NCBI GenBank assembly: GCA_049999765.1 | Contig: JBNGIQ010009593.1 | Location: 194,690-258,689 of the forward strand | Direction: 5' to 3' | DNA: 64,000 nt | Source: Phaeoceros laevis | Lineage: Eukaryota > Anthocerotophyta > Anthocerotopsida > Notothyladales | Shown here: positions 1-11,310 of the stretch, in pieces | How positions within the stretch are numbered: position 1 is the stretch's first letter | How the letters are laid out: each line of letters starts with the position of its first letter | Position numbers and translations under genes: made by a program | Notes under the pieces: model-generated | Seen by the model: only the letters and a program-made list of their open reading frames with translations | Database searches by the model: none | Told to the model about the DNA's origin: nothing

Positions 1-3000
1 CCCCTACCACAAATGCGTGGACCTCCTCTTCGTGCTCGATCCAACTCTGGCCAGGATTCTTCCACGCACCTGCCTGTTGTCTCAACTCATTTACCCTCTG
101 TGCACTACTCCACATGCCAGCATGAGCATAGATGTTTGACATCAAGACATATGCTGCAGCATGTCTTGGCTCTGTACGTACTATACAATCGAACGCCAGC
201 CTTCCCGACGCAACGTTGCCATGTTTGCGGCAAGCTCCAAGCAAGCACAGCCACAAGCACCGGTTAGGCTGCATTGGCATTGTGGACAACAAATCTTCCA
301 CCATGGTGAAGTACCCTGCACGACCCAGCATATCGACCAGACTGACGTAATGATGCACCTCTGGAGTTACACCATGGTCTCTGCTCATGGATTCGAAGTA
401 CTCAACACCCTTGTCAACCATGCCGGCATGACTGCAAGCAGCGAGAAGGGTCAGAAACGTCACCCCATCTGGCGCTATCCCAACCAGTTGCATTTGCTCG
501 AAACATTCGAAGCTTGTCTCTCCATTTCCTTGCCGGGCATACCCAGCAATAAGTGCATTCCATGACACAACGTCCGGCTGTGGAAGACCATCAAACACCT
601 CTTGAGCTCTCACCATGCTTGCACACCTACCAAATGCATGGATCAGTGTGTTGGCCACAGCGAGACTCAAGTTGTTTCTGTGTGACGCAAAGTTCTGCTG
701 AATTTGGATACACACATCCAAGTTTCCCAGACTGCTACAGGCTTGCAAGGCGTACAGAAATGTGACCTCGTTTGGAGTCTCGCCTTCCTCGTGCATTCGT
801 TCGTAGAGCTGCAAAGCCTTTTGGGCTTGGCCCTGTTCAGCATAAGCTCCAAGAATTGCGTTCCATGACAACACGTTTCGCTGGGGTAACTCATCAAACA
901 CACCTTGTGCATCCACAATGCCACCACACTTACCGTACATACTGACAAGGCTGTTCCCGATGAACAAATTGGATTTGTACCCCCTCTTCCATGCTTCCAG
1001 ATGTATAGCCTTACCCTTGAGTAAAGGCTCCATTCTGGTCACTGGGACATCTATGACATCGACATCATTTTCTTCCAACTCTGCAAGCATGCCACATGCT
1101 TGAAGTGCACCTGCAAAGGTTCTTTCATCGGGATTGACATGTTCTTCCAGCAGTTGTTCATATAACTGCACAGCCTCCTCTGCCTTCCCCTGTTGAGCAT
1201 ATGCCCCAAGCATTGCGTTCCATGAAACGACGTCTCTGTTTGGCAAACAATCGAACACACTCTGTGCATCCACAATGCTTCCACACTTCCCGTACATACT
1301 GATAAGACTGTTGCCGACAAATAGATCTGCTTTGTACCCTGTCCTCCAAGCTTGAGCATGTGTGGCCCTCCCTTTCTGCAGTGATTTGAATTTTATTGAT
1401 TGCCCATCTACATGAACAGAATCCTCGTTTTCAGCAAGCGTGCCGCAGGCTTGAAGGGTGCTAACAAAGGTTCGATCATCTGGAATCACGCCTTCCTCCA
1501 ACATTTGTCCATATAGCTCAAAAGTCCGGTCCGCGTGGCCCTGCTGAGCACATGCTGCCAGAATTGAGTTCCAAGACACCACATCCGGCTCAAATAACCC
1601 ATCAAACACATTATGCGCATCTACAACACACCCGCACTTCCCATAGATGCTAACAAGGGCGTTACCAACAAACATGTCAGCTTCATAACCCATATTCCAT
1701 GCTTCACCATGTATTGCCTTTACCTTTTGCAACGAATCCGCTCCCAGCAGTCGTCCATCTATGAGGACTTTGTCCTCTTCTTCTGCGAGCCTGCCACATG
1801 CTTGGAGCATGCTGACAATCGTCCAGGCATCCGCTTTCACAGCTTGTTGTGACATTCTGGCATATAACTCCAAAGCCACCTCCACCAGCCCCTGTAGGCA
1901 TGTGGCAGGGGAATTGGGTAGATAATGGGCATATCCTGCAAGCATTGCGTTCCATGAAACAATGTTGCGTTGCAACAGATTGCCAAACACATTCTGCGCA
2001 TCCACAATGCTTCCACACTTTGCGTACATGCTAATGAGGGTGCTGCCAATAAATGCATCGGCTTCATGGCCCTTTCTCTGCGCATCTGCATGTATTGCCT
2101 TGCCTATCTGCAGAGACTCCAGGCGAAGATAATTACCATCCACAACAGCAATTTCTTCCTTCTCTGCAAAGCTAGCACATGCTTGCAGGGCACTAACAAG
2201 CGTTCGGTCATTGGCCTCAACCTCTTCCTCCTGCATTTGTTCATAGAGCAGCAAAGCCTTACCCCCTTCACCCTGCTGAGCATATCCTGCAATAATTGCA
2301 TTCCATGACACGACATTCCGCTGGGATAAGCAGTCAAAACTATTTTGTGCATCTACGATGCTCCCGCACTTCGCATACATGCTAACAAGGGTGCTGCCAA
2401 CAAAGACATTAAATTCGTAGCCCCTCTTCTGAGCTTCAGCATGTATAGCCTTCCCATTTTGCAAACACTCCAGTTGAAGTAACTGATCATCAATAATGAC
2501 GGTTTCCTCTTTTTCAGCAAGGCTGCTGCAGGCTTGGAGTAAGCTGACAAAAGATCGAGCATCAGGACACACACCTTCCTCTAGCATTTGGCCATATAAT
2601 GCCAATGCGTTTTCTCCAAGCTCCTGCTGGGCATATGCTGCAATCATTGTATTCCAAGATACCACATCACGCCGGGACAACCCGTCAAATACATGCTTTG
2701 CATCCACTGTGCTCCCGCACTTTCCATACATACCTATGAGGGCGTTACTGACGAACAAATCAGACCAGTACCCCTTACTATAAGTTTCAAAATGTATATG
2801 CTTCCCCTTTTGTAAAGACTCCGCTCTGAGTCCTTGTCCATGAATGACAACGATTTCTTCTCTCTCTGCAAGGCTGCCACATGCTTGTATTGTGCTCACA
2901 AAGGTACGATCATTAGCACCAACCCCTGTGACCTGCATTTCCCTGTAGAGCTGCAAAGCCTTCGCTCCCTGACCCTGCTGGGCATATCCCGACAGTAAGG

Positions 3001-3772
3001 CATTCCATAAGACTACATCTTGCAGTGACAATCTGTCGAACATGTCATGAGCATCCACGATGCTGCCACACTTCGCGTACATATCGACCACGGATGTAGC
3101 CACAATAGTGTCAAACTCGAATCCGTGTTTCACAACTTCAGCGTGAATGTGCTTGCCCGCTTCCAGGTCGGCAATGCTCCCACTAGCCTTTAGCAAGCTT
3201 AGGAAGGTGTATCTGTCTGGAACCACATCCTCCTTTCGCATGCACTCGTATAGTCGCAATGCTTCTCGCCCTTCCCCAGCTTTGGTGTACCCACGTATCA
3301 GAGCTGCCCAGGAAACAACAGTTCTGTGCGGCAATTTTTGAAAGAGTCCGAGCGCATCTCTAAGGCTACCACACTTCACCAAGGCCTTCACCACGAAGTC
3401 ACCGAGATCCCTGGTGTACTCCGACCCATGTTTAGCCAAATGAGCATGCACTTGCTTGACATGAGCCAAGGCACTCCGTTCTGCGCATGCATTCAGGAGA
3501 GCTCTGTATGTCTCCACCGAAGGAACATTGCCCTGCTGGTCCATTCGGAGCAGCACCTGTAACGCTTTCTCCAGCTCCCCCTCCTTGCATGGTAGTCCAG
3601 CAACATCAACAGGTCCAAGGGGCTCAGGGCGGAAATACTCTTCCTGCACTTGGAGAAAACTCCTCTGCAGTGGGGGAGCATTCAGTAAGGCTGCCTGGGA
3701 TTTCCAACAGACACCTTGGGAGTGACTGCTAGACCAGAAGGACTTTCTTGTTTCCTTGTGCCAGGGGCTGAT
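1..3772 (-). CDS. PLS-class PPR protein with E motif, 3' end beyond the window
   Basis: Predicted organellar RNA-binding protein; PLS-class PPR proteins usually act in site-specific C-to-U editing in plastids or mitochondria. The frame stays open for about 1,257 codons from 3772 to the window edge. It holds nine tryptophan-containing motifs of the type VVSWNAMLAAYAQQ, alternating with MYGKCGSIVDAQNVF-type S motifs and L motifs. Most L motifs carry about 18 extra residues between their helices (AEKEE...SLQKGKAIHAEA). The C-terminal part is a typical E motif (LVDMLGRAGYF, LLGACRKHGNV, YVLMSNIYAHAGMW) and reaches HAFVVG at the edge, so any E+ or DYW domain lies outside. Upstream in the same frame is a TGA at 3791-3793. 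A CAG acceptor-like site precedes 3772, so the start codon and transit peptide are probably in an upstream exon; the first in-frame ATG is at 3544. It is paralogous to the pseudogene at 53107-57909. Confidence 0.9.
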   Translation of the reverse strand, partial: MSPWHKETRKSFWSSSHSQGVCWKSQAALLNAPPLQRSFLQVQEEYFRPEPLGPVDVAGLPCKEGELEKALQVLLRMDQQGNVPSVETYRALLNACAERSALAHVKQVHAHLAKHGSEYTRDLGDFVVKALVKCGSLRDALGLFQKLPHRTVVSWAALIRGYTKAGEGREALRLYECMRKEDVVPDRYTFLSLLKASGSIADLEAGKHIHAEVVKHGFEFDTIVATSVVDMYAKCGSIVDAHDMFDRLSLQDVVLWNALLSGYAQQGQGAKALQLYREMQVTGVGANDRTFVSTIQACGSLAEREEIVVIHGQGLRAESLQKGKHIHFETYSKGYWSDLFVSNALIGMYGKCGSTVDAKHVFDGLSRRDVVSWNTMIAAYAQQELGENALALYGQMLEEGVCPDARSFVSLLQACSSLAEKEETVIIDDQLLQLECLQNGKAIHAEAQKRGYEFNVFVGSTLVSMYAKCGSIVDAQNSFDCLSQRNVVSWNAIIAGYAQQGEGGKALLLYEQMQEEEVEANDRTLVSALQACASFAEKEEIAVVDGNYLRLESLQIGKAIHADAQRKGHEADAFIGSTLISMYAKCGSIVDAQNVFGNLLQRNIVSWNAMLAGYAHYLPNSPATCLQGLVEVALELYARMSQQAVKADAWTIVSMLQACGRLAEEEDKVLIDGRLLGADSLQKVKAIHGEAWNMGYEADMFVGNALVSIYGKCGCVVDAHNVFDGLFEPDVVSWNSILAACAQQGHADRTFELYGQMLEEGVIPDDRTFVSTLQACGTLAENEDSVHVDGQSIKFKSLQKGRATHAQAWRTGYKADLFVGNSLISMYGKCGSIVDAQSVFDCLPNRDVVSWNAMLGAYAQQGKAEEAVQLYEQLLEEHVNPDERTFAGALQACGMLAELEENDVDVIDVPVTRMEPLLKGKAIHLEAWKRGYKSNLFIGNSLVSMYGKCGGIVDAQGVFDELPQRNVLSWNAILGAYAEQGQAQKALQLYERMHEEGETPNEVTFLYALQACSSLGNLDVCIQIQQNFASHRNNLSLAVANTLIHAFGRCASMVRAQEVFDGLPQPDVVSWNALIAGYARQGNGETSFECFEQMQLVGIAPDGVTFLTLLAACSHAGMVDKGVEYFESMSRDHGVTPEVHHYVSLVDMLGRAGYFTMVEDLLSTMPMQPNRCLWLCLLGACRKHGNVASGRLAFDCIVRTEPRHAAAYVLMSNIYAHAGMWSSAQRVNELRQQAGAWKNPGQSWIEHEEEVHAFVVG

Positions 3773-5212
3773 CTGCAGGCATAGCACATTTCATGTCAGA
3801 TGACTGGAAACATTCGGACCTCCTCCTGCAACGCTCCCAAGGTGTCCAATGTGTGGATGAGAGGGTGCGTGCCTTGTCCAGCCTGTCGCACCAATCAAAG
3901 GGTCTCCCGAACTTCCGAATCCCTTGAGAAGAGCCATCTGCGTCTGAATCAACGAATACAACCCTCTTGCTTCTTGTGGCATATGGAGCGACGACGCTGT
4001 GATAATGCTGCCAGCATGGCGCATTTGTGGCGCAAGGACAAAGTCCCATTCCACATGGACGGATGTGGAAGAAACAATAGCCCAGGCAACAGAGTACGTT
4101 CACCTAGGAGCCCAAACCAGGCTGGAGGGGAAGCCTGGCTGGTTACGATTGACTGCTTACAGGCTAAGCTGCCCAGGTAATAGAGCTCATCGCGCTAGCT
4201 GGGCTGCTGGAGCCGGGCTAGCAGACAGGAAGGTACGAACATTCGGTCCACCGAGTTGATGAACACTTTACAGCACGTCGTATCCAGAATGCGTACGTAG
4301 CATATAGCCCCGTGATGATGATGATGATGATGATTAACGATAAACCACCGGGATTAACCCGGAGGCTTGTCCAGTACGTTTTAAAGATCTGGAGACTGCT
4401 TATTATACAAGCCTCCGATGCAGGGACTGAAAATGCTCACTGCAAGACTGCGGTTCCTGCTCAACTTTCTGGCTAGGGAAAAGCAAGGCAGAAATGCCAA
4501 CAGCTGGTTAGAACCCTCGGTCAGTTAGGATAAAAGTAGGAAAAGGCCAAACAGCACATCTCAGTAGAGGCTTGAAGAGAACAGAGTATGACCAAGGATC
4601 ACACTGTTCACGTCAGGACACGGGGCAAAGGGTCACTTCCGGTCACCACTAGGCAACAGAGCTACAGCAAAAAGGACGTCAGGACTTGCAAAGAAAGTAA
4701 ATCTCAAGTGCAAATCAGTGACGACAGAGTTGCATCCACTCCTAGCCTGGTGAAGTCCTCGAGGACTCGGGCAGCGGTCAGGTGACGTCAGCAGGCTCGC
4801 ATTAGCCTCCAATAAGCTCTTCTGAACTCTTGCTCAGACACAAGGGGCAAGCACTTCACCACGAAATCTCGGTCCACGCCGTAAAACACCGCCCAAAAAA
4901 AACAGGTGAAGGCCTCCCTATAAGTAGCGAAGAGCCCTCCAAACCCTAGTCGTAGCTCAATAATGCAGATCCTAGCAACGATCTCCCGCCATCTCGCTCA
5001 TGCCGCTTTCCAGACAGTTCTCCCGCTGCGCACTATTTTGCGTTTTCCAAAAAAAGTTTTGACAGGACATATCCCTATATTTGCCTTCGACTAGTCTTCA
5101 AATTTGCCTTCCTCGGAGGCTTGTGTAAACAATCTGAAATTTGAATTTATGGACTCCTAAATCCTTTCTGGTGTGGTCAATGGAAGCGTTCCTGATAGGG
5201 CTCTACGTATCG
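3773..5212. other. Intergenic spacer between PPR gene and VPS36
   Basis: About 1.4 kb with no convincing coding sequence. A minus-strand open stretch (3791-4054) is in frame with the PPR gene but separated from it by a TGA; it may hold the PPR 5' exon or be spacer. A (GAT)n microsatellite lies at about 4313-4334. The rest shows nothing I recognise. Confidence 0.5.
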
Positions 5213-7553
5213 TTACACAACAATGCTGACGTGTATCTCCTTGAACAGATTGAAGAAGAACCTGAGCCCATCAGGGCCATCATCCCGACATAAATACCCT
5301 GCGAAAGAAAACCAGTAGCCTCCAGCGTCAAGAGAAGAAACACAGACATAGAGATACACTAACTTCAACATGACTTTAGCCGGCAATTCTGCCTCACCTC
5401 CACTTTCAGCGGCAAGAAGCTGTTCTTTAACGAGGGCTGGGGCAATACCCAGCGCACGAGCAGCTTCGCTCATGCCAATGCCTTGCTTCATAGCCTCTGG
5501 TCTTTTTGCTAGGCTTGCCAACTTAGCAAACACCTGGCAAGAAACTCATGATTGGTTAATACCAGCTCTGGGAGCAGAAAGGATCCGTCCAGGAAGCATA
5601 AATAGATGACGGGCAAGCTCGCCAAACCTCAGCATCACTTTGATTCTTGGACTGGATAACCATCACACCGCTATCAAAACGTCGAAGCATCACTGGCCTG
5701 GTCCAGCCATACAACCATGCAACTTTCGGTTATGGGCGTAAGGGACCAGTAATACGACCCTTCAGCCAAGAAGGGGCAGCAAGCTAGGGGAACTGAAGGA
5801 CTCACACATCAATCTTGGACCAGATGGTGCAAGCTTGCACCATATCTTCTGGTGATATCAACTCTGCACAGCACCAGATGAGGGGCATGAGTTGACCTTT
5901 CAAAGGACATCACGTGGATTAGGAGCTCAAGCATAAAAGTGCCGTGATCTTCACACCTGTCCCACGGGCACGATTGAATATGCAGTAAGCATCTACCATG
6001 GCCAACATTCCTCCTGCTCTACTTAACGGGAGCTTTATGAAATCTGCCAGCTGCAAGGACATCTTATAAGCCAGAGAAAAACTTGACGTAAAACCACCAT
6101 TCGACATAGACAAACAATCCAGACAAGCTGGGAGAGGTCCGAACAGTCTGCTTGCTGACAAACTCTGGGACAAAAAGAGCTGAGCACTGGGTGGACTAAC
6201 TGTGGTGGCCATCAGATGCGTGGTAACACCTTTTGCAGGCGAGTGCTGCAGGCTGGCTAGCACAGCACAAGAAAAGCACCTGTCGTGACAGCTGCTGATG
6301 GTAGAGTGCACCCGCAGATTCTTTGGTGACAGGGGAAGCAATACCAACACTAAGTAACCAGTCCTGCATATCCTGCTTCGAACCCACGTCCTCATCATCT
6401 GGATCAGATTGTGCAGCTGGTCCCCCCGACAGCTTTGCCCGCATTCTCTCAGCAAGCAACACCATTTCCTTGGCTTTTCCCTGCACATCATTCAAGCAAA
6501 TCCATGACGACATCTCGACCTGCAACATGTCTTTACCTTGGCATGCCATTCAGCGTGAAGCTCCACTCAGAAGTCAGGAATACAGAATGCATAGTTACCA
6601 TAAGGGCATTCAAATCCAGAAATGCTTCCTGCAAGTTCTTATCCGTCTCCTCCCACTGCTCTTGCTCCTTGCGAAGAATTCCGGAAACACCTGCCATAGC
6701 TGTGTTGACCCTGCTGGGTCCAGCGAGGGGTCCATGGCCATCAAGTCTACCTGCATTCTATTTTCATATCAGTAGAAGAGGTCGAAACTGTGCCCTAGAA
6801 ACTATGGGACTGCGAGGGCAAAGGCGAACAGCGAAGTTGGATGTCACTCAGAGATCAGACTGAGGTAATACCTGCCACTGTCAGCTGCAATTGCGCAGGC
6901 GTGCTAGTTGGAGGTGGAACATCTGCCTCCCAGGCTTTTGCCTGTACACATTCAAAAAGTGAACTTTTTCAGGTTTGTGGCAAACCATCCAAGTGCAGAT
7001 CCCAATTACCCCACATACCTGGATGTTGTCCACCAGCAGCTGAACGAAGGATTCGAAGGAAGCTGGTCCACGAAATACGAGTGCTATCACGACCGATCCA
7101 CGTGCACCCTGCGCTCCCGGCTGGGCGATGCGACCATCAGTATTAGTCCACACCTGAAGCCGCAGCCTAGGAGTGGCAAACATGCTCTTAATGGTCTTCT
7201 TCGGCGGAAATATCCGGCAGATGGCCGACAAAGGGACAGCGCCCGCATGTTTGCATTGCTCATCCACCCACAGAATGCGGTGCGTGGTCAGAGTCGCCAC
7301 TCCTGCATGAACAGCGGCCAATTGCAGTCCACCATCAAGATCCTGCCCGACAATGAGGCCAGAGTGAGGCTCGGATGCGCGAAAAGAGAGCGTTGTCACC
7401 TGATTTTAGCGTCTTTGAATCGGCTGGGCCTTCAATCTGCAAATCCACAGCCGGCAGCAGCTGACACTCCACCTCGGATGCGCCCAAGACGGCTCTGCCG
7501 CTCCCCGTTAATTGCACGGGCAGCAGCAGCTTACCCCACGCACCCTCCATCAT
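5213..7553 (-). CDS. VPS36: VPS36, ESCRT-II subunit with GLUE domain
   Basis: Subunit of ESCRT-II, which sorts ubiquitinated membrane proteins into multivesicular bodies. Ten exons join cleanly with GT-AG borders: 7553-7400, 7302-7019, 6941-6872, 6750-6599, 6480-6280, 6050-5957, 5863-5806, 5697-5628, 5533-5398 and 5298-5213. They give 434 residues, close to the usual plant length of about 440. The first two exons encode the N-terminal GLUE (PH-like, ubiquitin/lipid-binding) domain, with [11 protein letters not shown]. The middle has [20 protein letters not shown] and [12 protein letters not shown]. The C-terminal half is the winged-helix pair, with [37 protein letters not shown] and [17 protein letters not shown]. 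It ends near [14 protein letters not shown]. All phases agree and no lesion is seen. The start is the first of two adjacent ATGs; the N-terminal residues then match the family ([15 protein letters not shown]). Confidence 0.93.
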
Positions 7554-8306
7554 CCATAGAGAGGTCAGGCAGCAACACTGCTACTGAAGGGAACAACAGG
7601 CCAGACAGGTAATCGCAAGCCTTAGGGACAGCGAGTCCATGTTCCACACTTGGAATGGTGCCACACAGGTCACTAACTTACCTACAAGCTGATAGGTAGT
7701 TGTTCGTAAGTGCGGGCTGACGAAAAACATACTGCTACTGCTTATCACATAAATGCCAGACATAAATGCCAGACAAGGCCTTGGCCTCCAAGCTACCTAG
7801 ACTAGTTGATAGACAGTTTCGTACGGGCGAAGAGCATCCTGGATGCGGCATGCTCATATTCATGGACTACAGTACGCTGCTCTGCGAATTTCCGGTATGT
7901 ACAGTTGCGTTTTATTGTGACGCTCTTGTAGACATTTTCCTTAGCTGTCTCCCATGAGGGAAACATCCCCGCCAAACACACGTAGTTCCCGACAACAGCC
8001 CGTCAAGCACAGCAGACAAGCATTCAGTCCATCTGTCCATCTCGTAGCACGGTAACAATCGACGTGATTATTCCCCTCGACAACAGTAGGCCGCAACTCC
8101 AATGTCATGGCACATCGGAGCCAATCACGGACGTTGTGAGTTGTGATCAAAGATTGCCCAACCATCCGGAGAGCCTAGTTATAAGCATACCTTGCGAATA
8201 CAACCAGTCGCAGCTTATAACCTTGGGAATACAACCAGTCGCAGTTGATGGAGAGGTTGGAGCTGGGAGAGCTCGGCGGAGCAAACTCGTTTCGGTCATT
8301 AAGGAT
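7554..8306. other. Spacer upstream of VPS36
   Basis: About 750 bases between the VPS36 start and the stop of the NPF gene. It should contain the VPS36 promoter and the NPF 3' UTR. No further coding sequence, RNA gene or clear promoter element was recognised. An imperfect direct repeat (cgaatacaaccagtcgcag-like) occurs at about 8194-8245. Confidence 0.45.
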
Positions 8307-10661
8307 CTATGAGACCTGGACGGCAAGGTCAGCCCGGCTGGAATTCAGATGATCCTCATCCTCAGCGTTGGGAATTACTAGCGTCTCCACTTTTTTGTAT
8401 TTGTACCATGTAGCAGCACAGATGTAGAACACAAGATCAATGGCCGTGACAATTGCAAGAAGCCAGTAGAAACTGTACAGCTTAGCCTGGTTCAGATTAC
8501 TGTCAAGCCACCCAAATGGGTCGGACTCTCCAGTGCTCGAGTACCGCCTCACCTCCGACACTATGCCACTGCTGGCGAAGAAACCCAAAGAGATGGAAGT
8601 GAGAAACAGAGCAGTTCCGATAGACCTCATTCCATTTGGCGACTCCTTGTAGAAGAATTCGAGCTGGCCAACGTAAATCAGTGCTTCGCCCACACCAATG
8701 ATGAAGTACTGAGGTAACAGCCAAAAGACACTCAAAGGTAGCACATCCTTGGAATCTCTGTATCCATGTGATTCCACATAGTGAATCCTCTTCACCTCCA
8801 CCACTGCCGCAATAACCATCCCCAACATGCCAAAGAACAAACCAGCCCCTATTTTCTGCAGTGATGTCAGGCCAAGAGGATGACCTGTGAACAGACGTGC
8901 AACAGGCACCACGAATGGTTGGTAGAGAGACAACATGGCCAGGGTTCCAAGCTCCAGGAAGACCCCTAGTGAGGCAGGAGGAATCTTGAAGCTGCCACTG
9001 TCTACAGGTCCAAACCGGCGGTTCATGGTGGTTGCTTGCTGCACTGAGAAGGTGGTGAGCTGCGCATACGCAGTGTAGAACAAGATAGTGAAGACCCAAA
9101 CAGGAAGTATGCGAAGAACTAGTTTCACCTCTTCCACCTCTGTAACAGTGGTGAGCTTCCATGAGGAATGCACGGTTGCTAAAGCAGATTCATCCTGGCC
9201 AGGATCCACCACTGCAGCACGGTCCAGAAACCTGGGGGCCAACGACCTGGTTAGCCCAACCAGGCCAGTAATGCATACAGTTTACTCTGTGCACATGCAT
9301 TGAAAAGAGTTGGGAACTAACCGAAACTGATCTGTGTGGGCCAGTTTCTCTCTGCCCGAGGCCAGTCTGCTTTTGTCATCCAACTCAAACGGATGGGACG
9401 ACCTCTCCGGAAGCTTCCTGTTCCGCAGAGCTGCGACGAAAACTCTGGCCACATGGGTGAATGGGCTGCCGGTGGGGATCTTGTATCTGTACAAAGAGCG
9501 GCCCAAAAGGAACAGTGCAACAGCACCCAGCATCAATACCGCTGAAACTCCAAAACCCCACGCCCGGCCTATATTATCCTGACCCAACGGGAAGACAAGG
9601 TCGCAGGTCAGGTCAGTAGTTCATATGACTAAAAACAAAAAGAAACAGCACAGAAAAGAGCTGCAGCATGAAGCATAAGGAGGAGTAACGAGTCATGTGT
9701 ACCTGCACCCAGACCAACACCGTCACGGCAATCACAGCTCCGATGGAGATGAAGAAAAAAAAACCGGTGAAGAACTTTCCGAGGTGCCTATTCTCTCGGC
9801 TATCAGTCCTATCAAATTGGTCTGCACCAAAAGCTGCCACGTTGGGTTTTATTCCTCCTGCTCCCAGTGCTATTAGGTAAAGAGCCACATAGAGAAGAGC
9901 CAGGGACACCCCTCCTTCAGGCTTGCATTCTCCAAGTCCCGAACATTCCCCTGGCCGAAGGGATGGCAAGGAGGCTGTCAAAGTCAGAAACAGCATGCCC
10001 TGCAAAGGAAATACGTCAGGGTAAATTCACTAACTGGCCATGAATGATTCACCATCTTCATTTAGTATCAACCAAGTAGGCTCATGATTTCCAGAGAAAC
10101 TCACAAGGAACTGTATCGAGGCGAACACTGCGACAGTCCAGAACCGTCCCCAGTAACTGTCCGCCAAAAACCCACCCAAGAGACTGAGGAGGTACGAAGT
10201 CCCGTAGTAGTTGGTCACAATATTTGCAGCCTTGGGCACCGCAAGATGCATTTTCTGCACCAAGTAGGTGACCAAGTTGAGGGAAATCCCCAGCGTCCCA
10301 ACTCTCTCTGTGAACTCCGTTCCTACGCAGACAAACCCGCCACCATTATCAAGCTGCCCAGTGCTACTCCCAACCAGCCCCTCAGAGAAACTCCTAAACC
10401 ATCCCTCAATTGCAAAAACAGTACCAGCAGGCACCACAACCAACGCACCAAAAATGAGGAAAGCCGGCACCCATCCTCCCGTGCTGCTCTTATCAGCTCG
10501 CTTCCCCCGGTAGTCCACCGACCCGTCCTGCGCCAGAGTATCATGAAAATGCTCACCCACCTCCGCGGGGCCCTGCCAGCGCCCCAGGAACACACCTCAT
10601 CAGCCGAATTCCTCAACGAGCACAACAGAGCCAAGGCTTCTTTCCCACCACCCGCCGCCAT
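8307..10661 (-). CDS. NRT1/PTR family (NPF) proton-coupled transporter
   Basis: Major-facilitator transporter of the NPF/POT family, moving nitrate, di/tripeptides, hormones or other metabolites with protons across a membrane. Exons: 10661-10596, 10527-10449, 10322-10105, 9999-9703, 9578-9322 and 9231-8307, giving 613 residues, within the usual 550-620. Seen in order: DGSVDYRGKRAD plus TGGW near the N terminus; TEFTERVG containing the ExxER proton-coupling motif; the PTR signature ALGAGGIKPNVAAFGADQFD; HTDQFRFLD in the central loop; FFYKESPNGMRSIGTALF; and a basic/acidic C tail. Hydrophobic segments fit twelve membrane spans. The second intron (10448-10323, 126 nt) is a multiple of three and has no stop, so retention would add 42 residues in frame. 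The first exon of 22 codons rests on splice-site fit and is less certain. Substrate cannot be told; subfamily not assigned. Confidence 0.92.
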
Positions 10662-11238
10662 ACCTGCGCAGTGGGCTCACCCATTGCCACCTCCCGGCCG
10701 CCCGGCATGCTCCCCCAATTTCCGCTCTGGCCTCTCATCAGCTGAGAAGACTGTCAGCGCGGGGGCCCTGCTGCAGCAGCAGCAGCCATGCCCGGGAGCG
10801 GCCACCTGGAGATGCGGCGGCCGTTGGATATGCGCAGGGCTATCCAGCATTGCTGCCGAGAGCCGCATTTGTAAAGCTGGGTGGCCGTGTGACGTCACCG
10901 GATGGGCGAGATGCTTCCGCCGTTAGTTCCCACTAATCGTCACCTGCTGCGCCTACCAGCACGAGGCACATGCGTGGCCCTGGCTGCGCGTGCAGGTGCA
11001 TGCAGCGTAGCGAGGGGAGGAAGGAGTGCCGTGCCTTCAGGAGCGACGGAACTTTGGAAGTTGGCGGCCTCTCGCGTAAAGTGCAGTGGAACTGGGCTCG
11101 CAGAGTGACCAAATATCTTATGACCAAACTGTGCTTCCTGCTCTTTACACACTGGCTGTGCAAATCCTCATGCTCCACGTACCACTTTTACTTTTTGTGC
11201 GCGTACTGCAACTGGAAACTGACGCGTGTCATCACACC
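10662..11238. other. Upstream region of NPF gene
   Basis: About 580 bases, GC-rich near the NPF start. It presumably holds the NPF promoter and 5' UTR, reading leftwards. A CAG-repeat run lies at about 10770-10790. The last 70 bases before the tRNA resemble the sequence in front of the two tRNA-like copies at 17920 and 20351 (shared ctccacgta core), so they were copied together with the tRNA. Confidence 0.45.
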
Positions 11239-11310
11239 GGGCATTTGGTCTAGTGGTATGATTCTTGCTTAGGGTGCAAGAGGTCGCGAGTTCGATTCTC
11301 GCAATGCCCC
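11239..11310 (+). tRNA. tRNA-Pro (anticodon AGG)
   Basis: A 72-nt cloverleaf. The acceptor stem GGGCATT pairs with AATGCCC, discriminator base C. The D arm is GTCT/TGAT with loop AGTGGTA. The anticodon stem CTTGC/GCAAG holds loop TTAGGGT, giving anticodon AGG (proline, read as IGG). The T arm GCGAG/CTCGC has loop TTCGATT. Internal promoter A box (TGGTCTAGTGG) and B box (GAGTTCGATTC) are present. No intron. A short T run about 30 bases downstream could end transcription. Two degenerate relatives lie at 17920 and 20351. Confidence 0.93.

Noticed and set aside
4313-4334. (GAT)n run
   Set aside because: Ordinary microsatellite; no sign of function.
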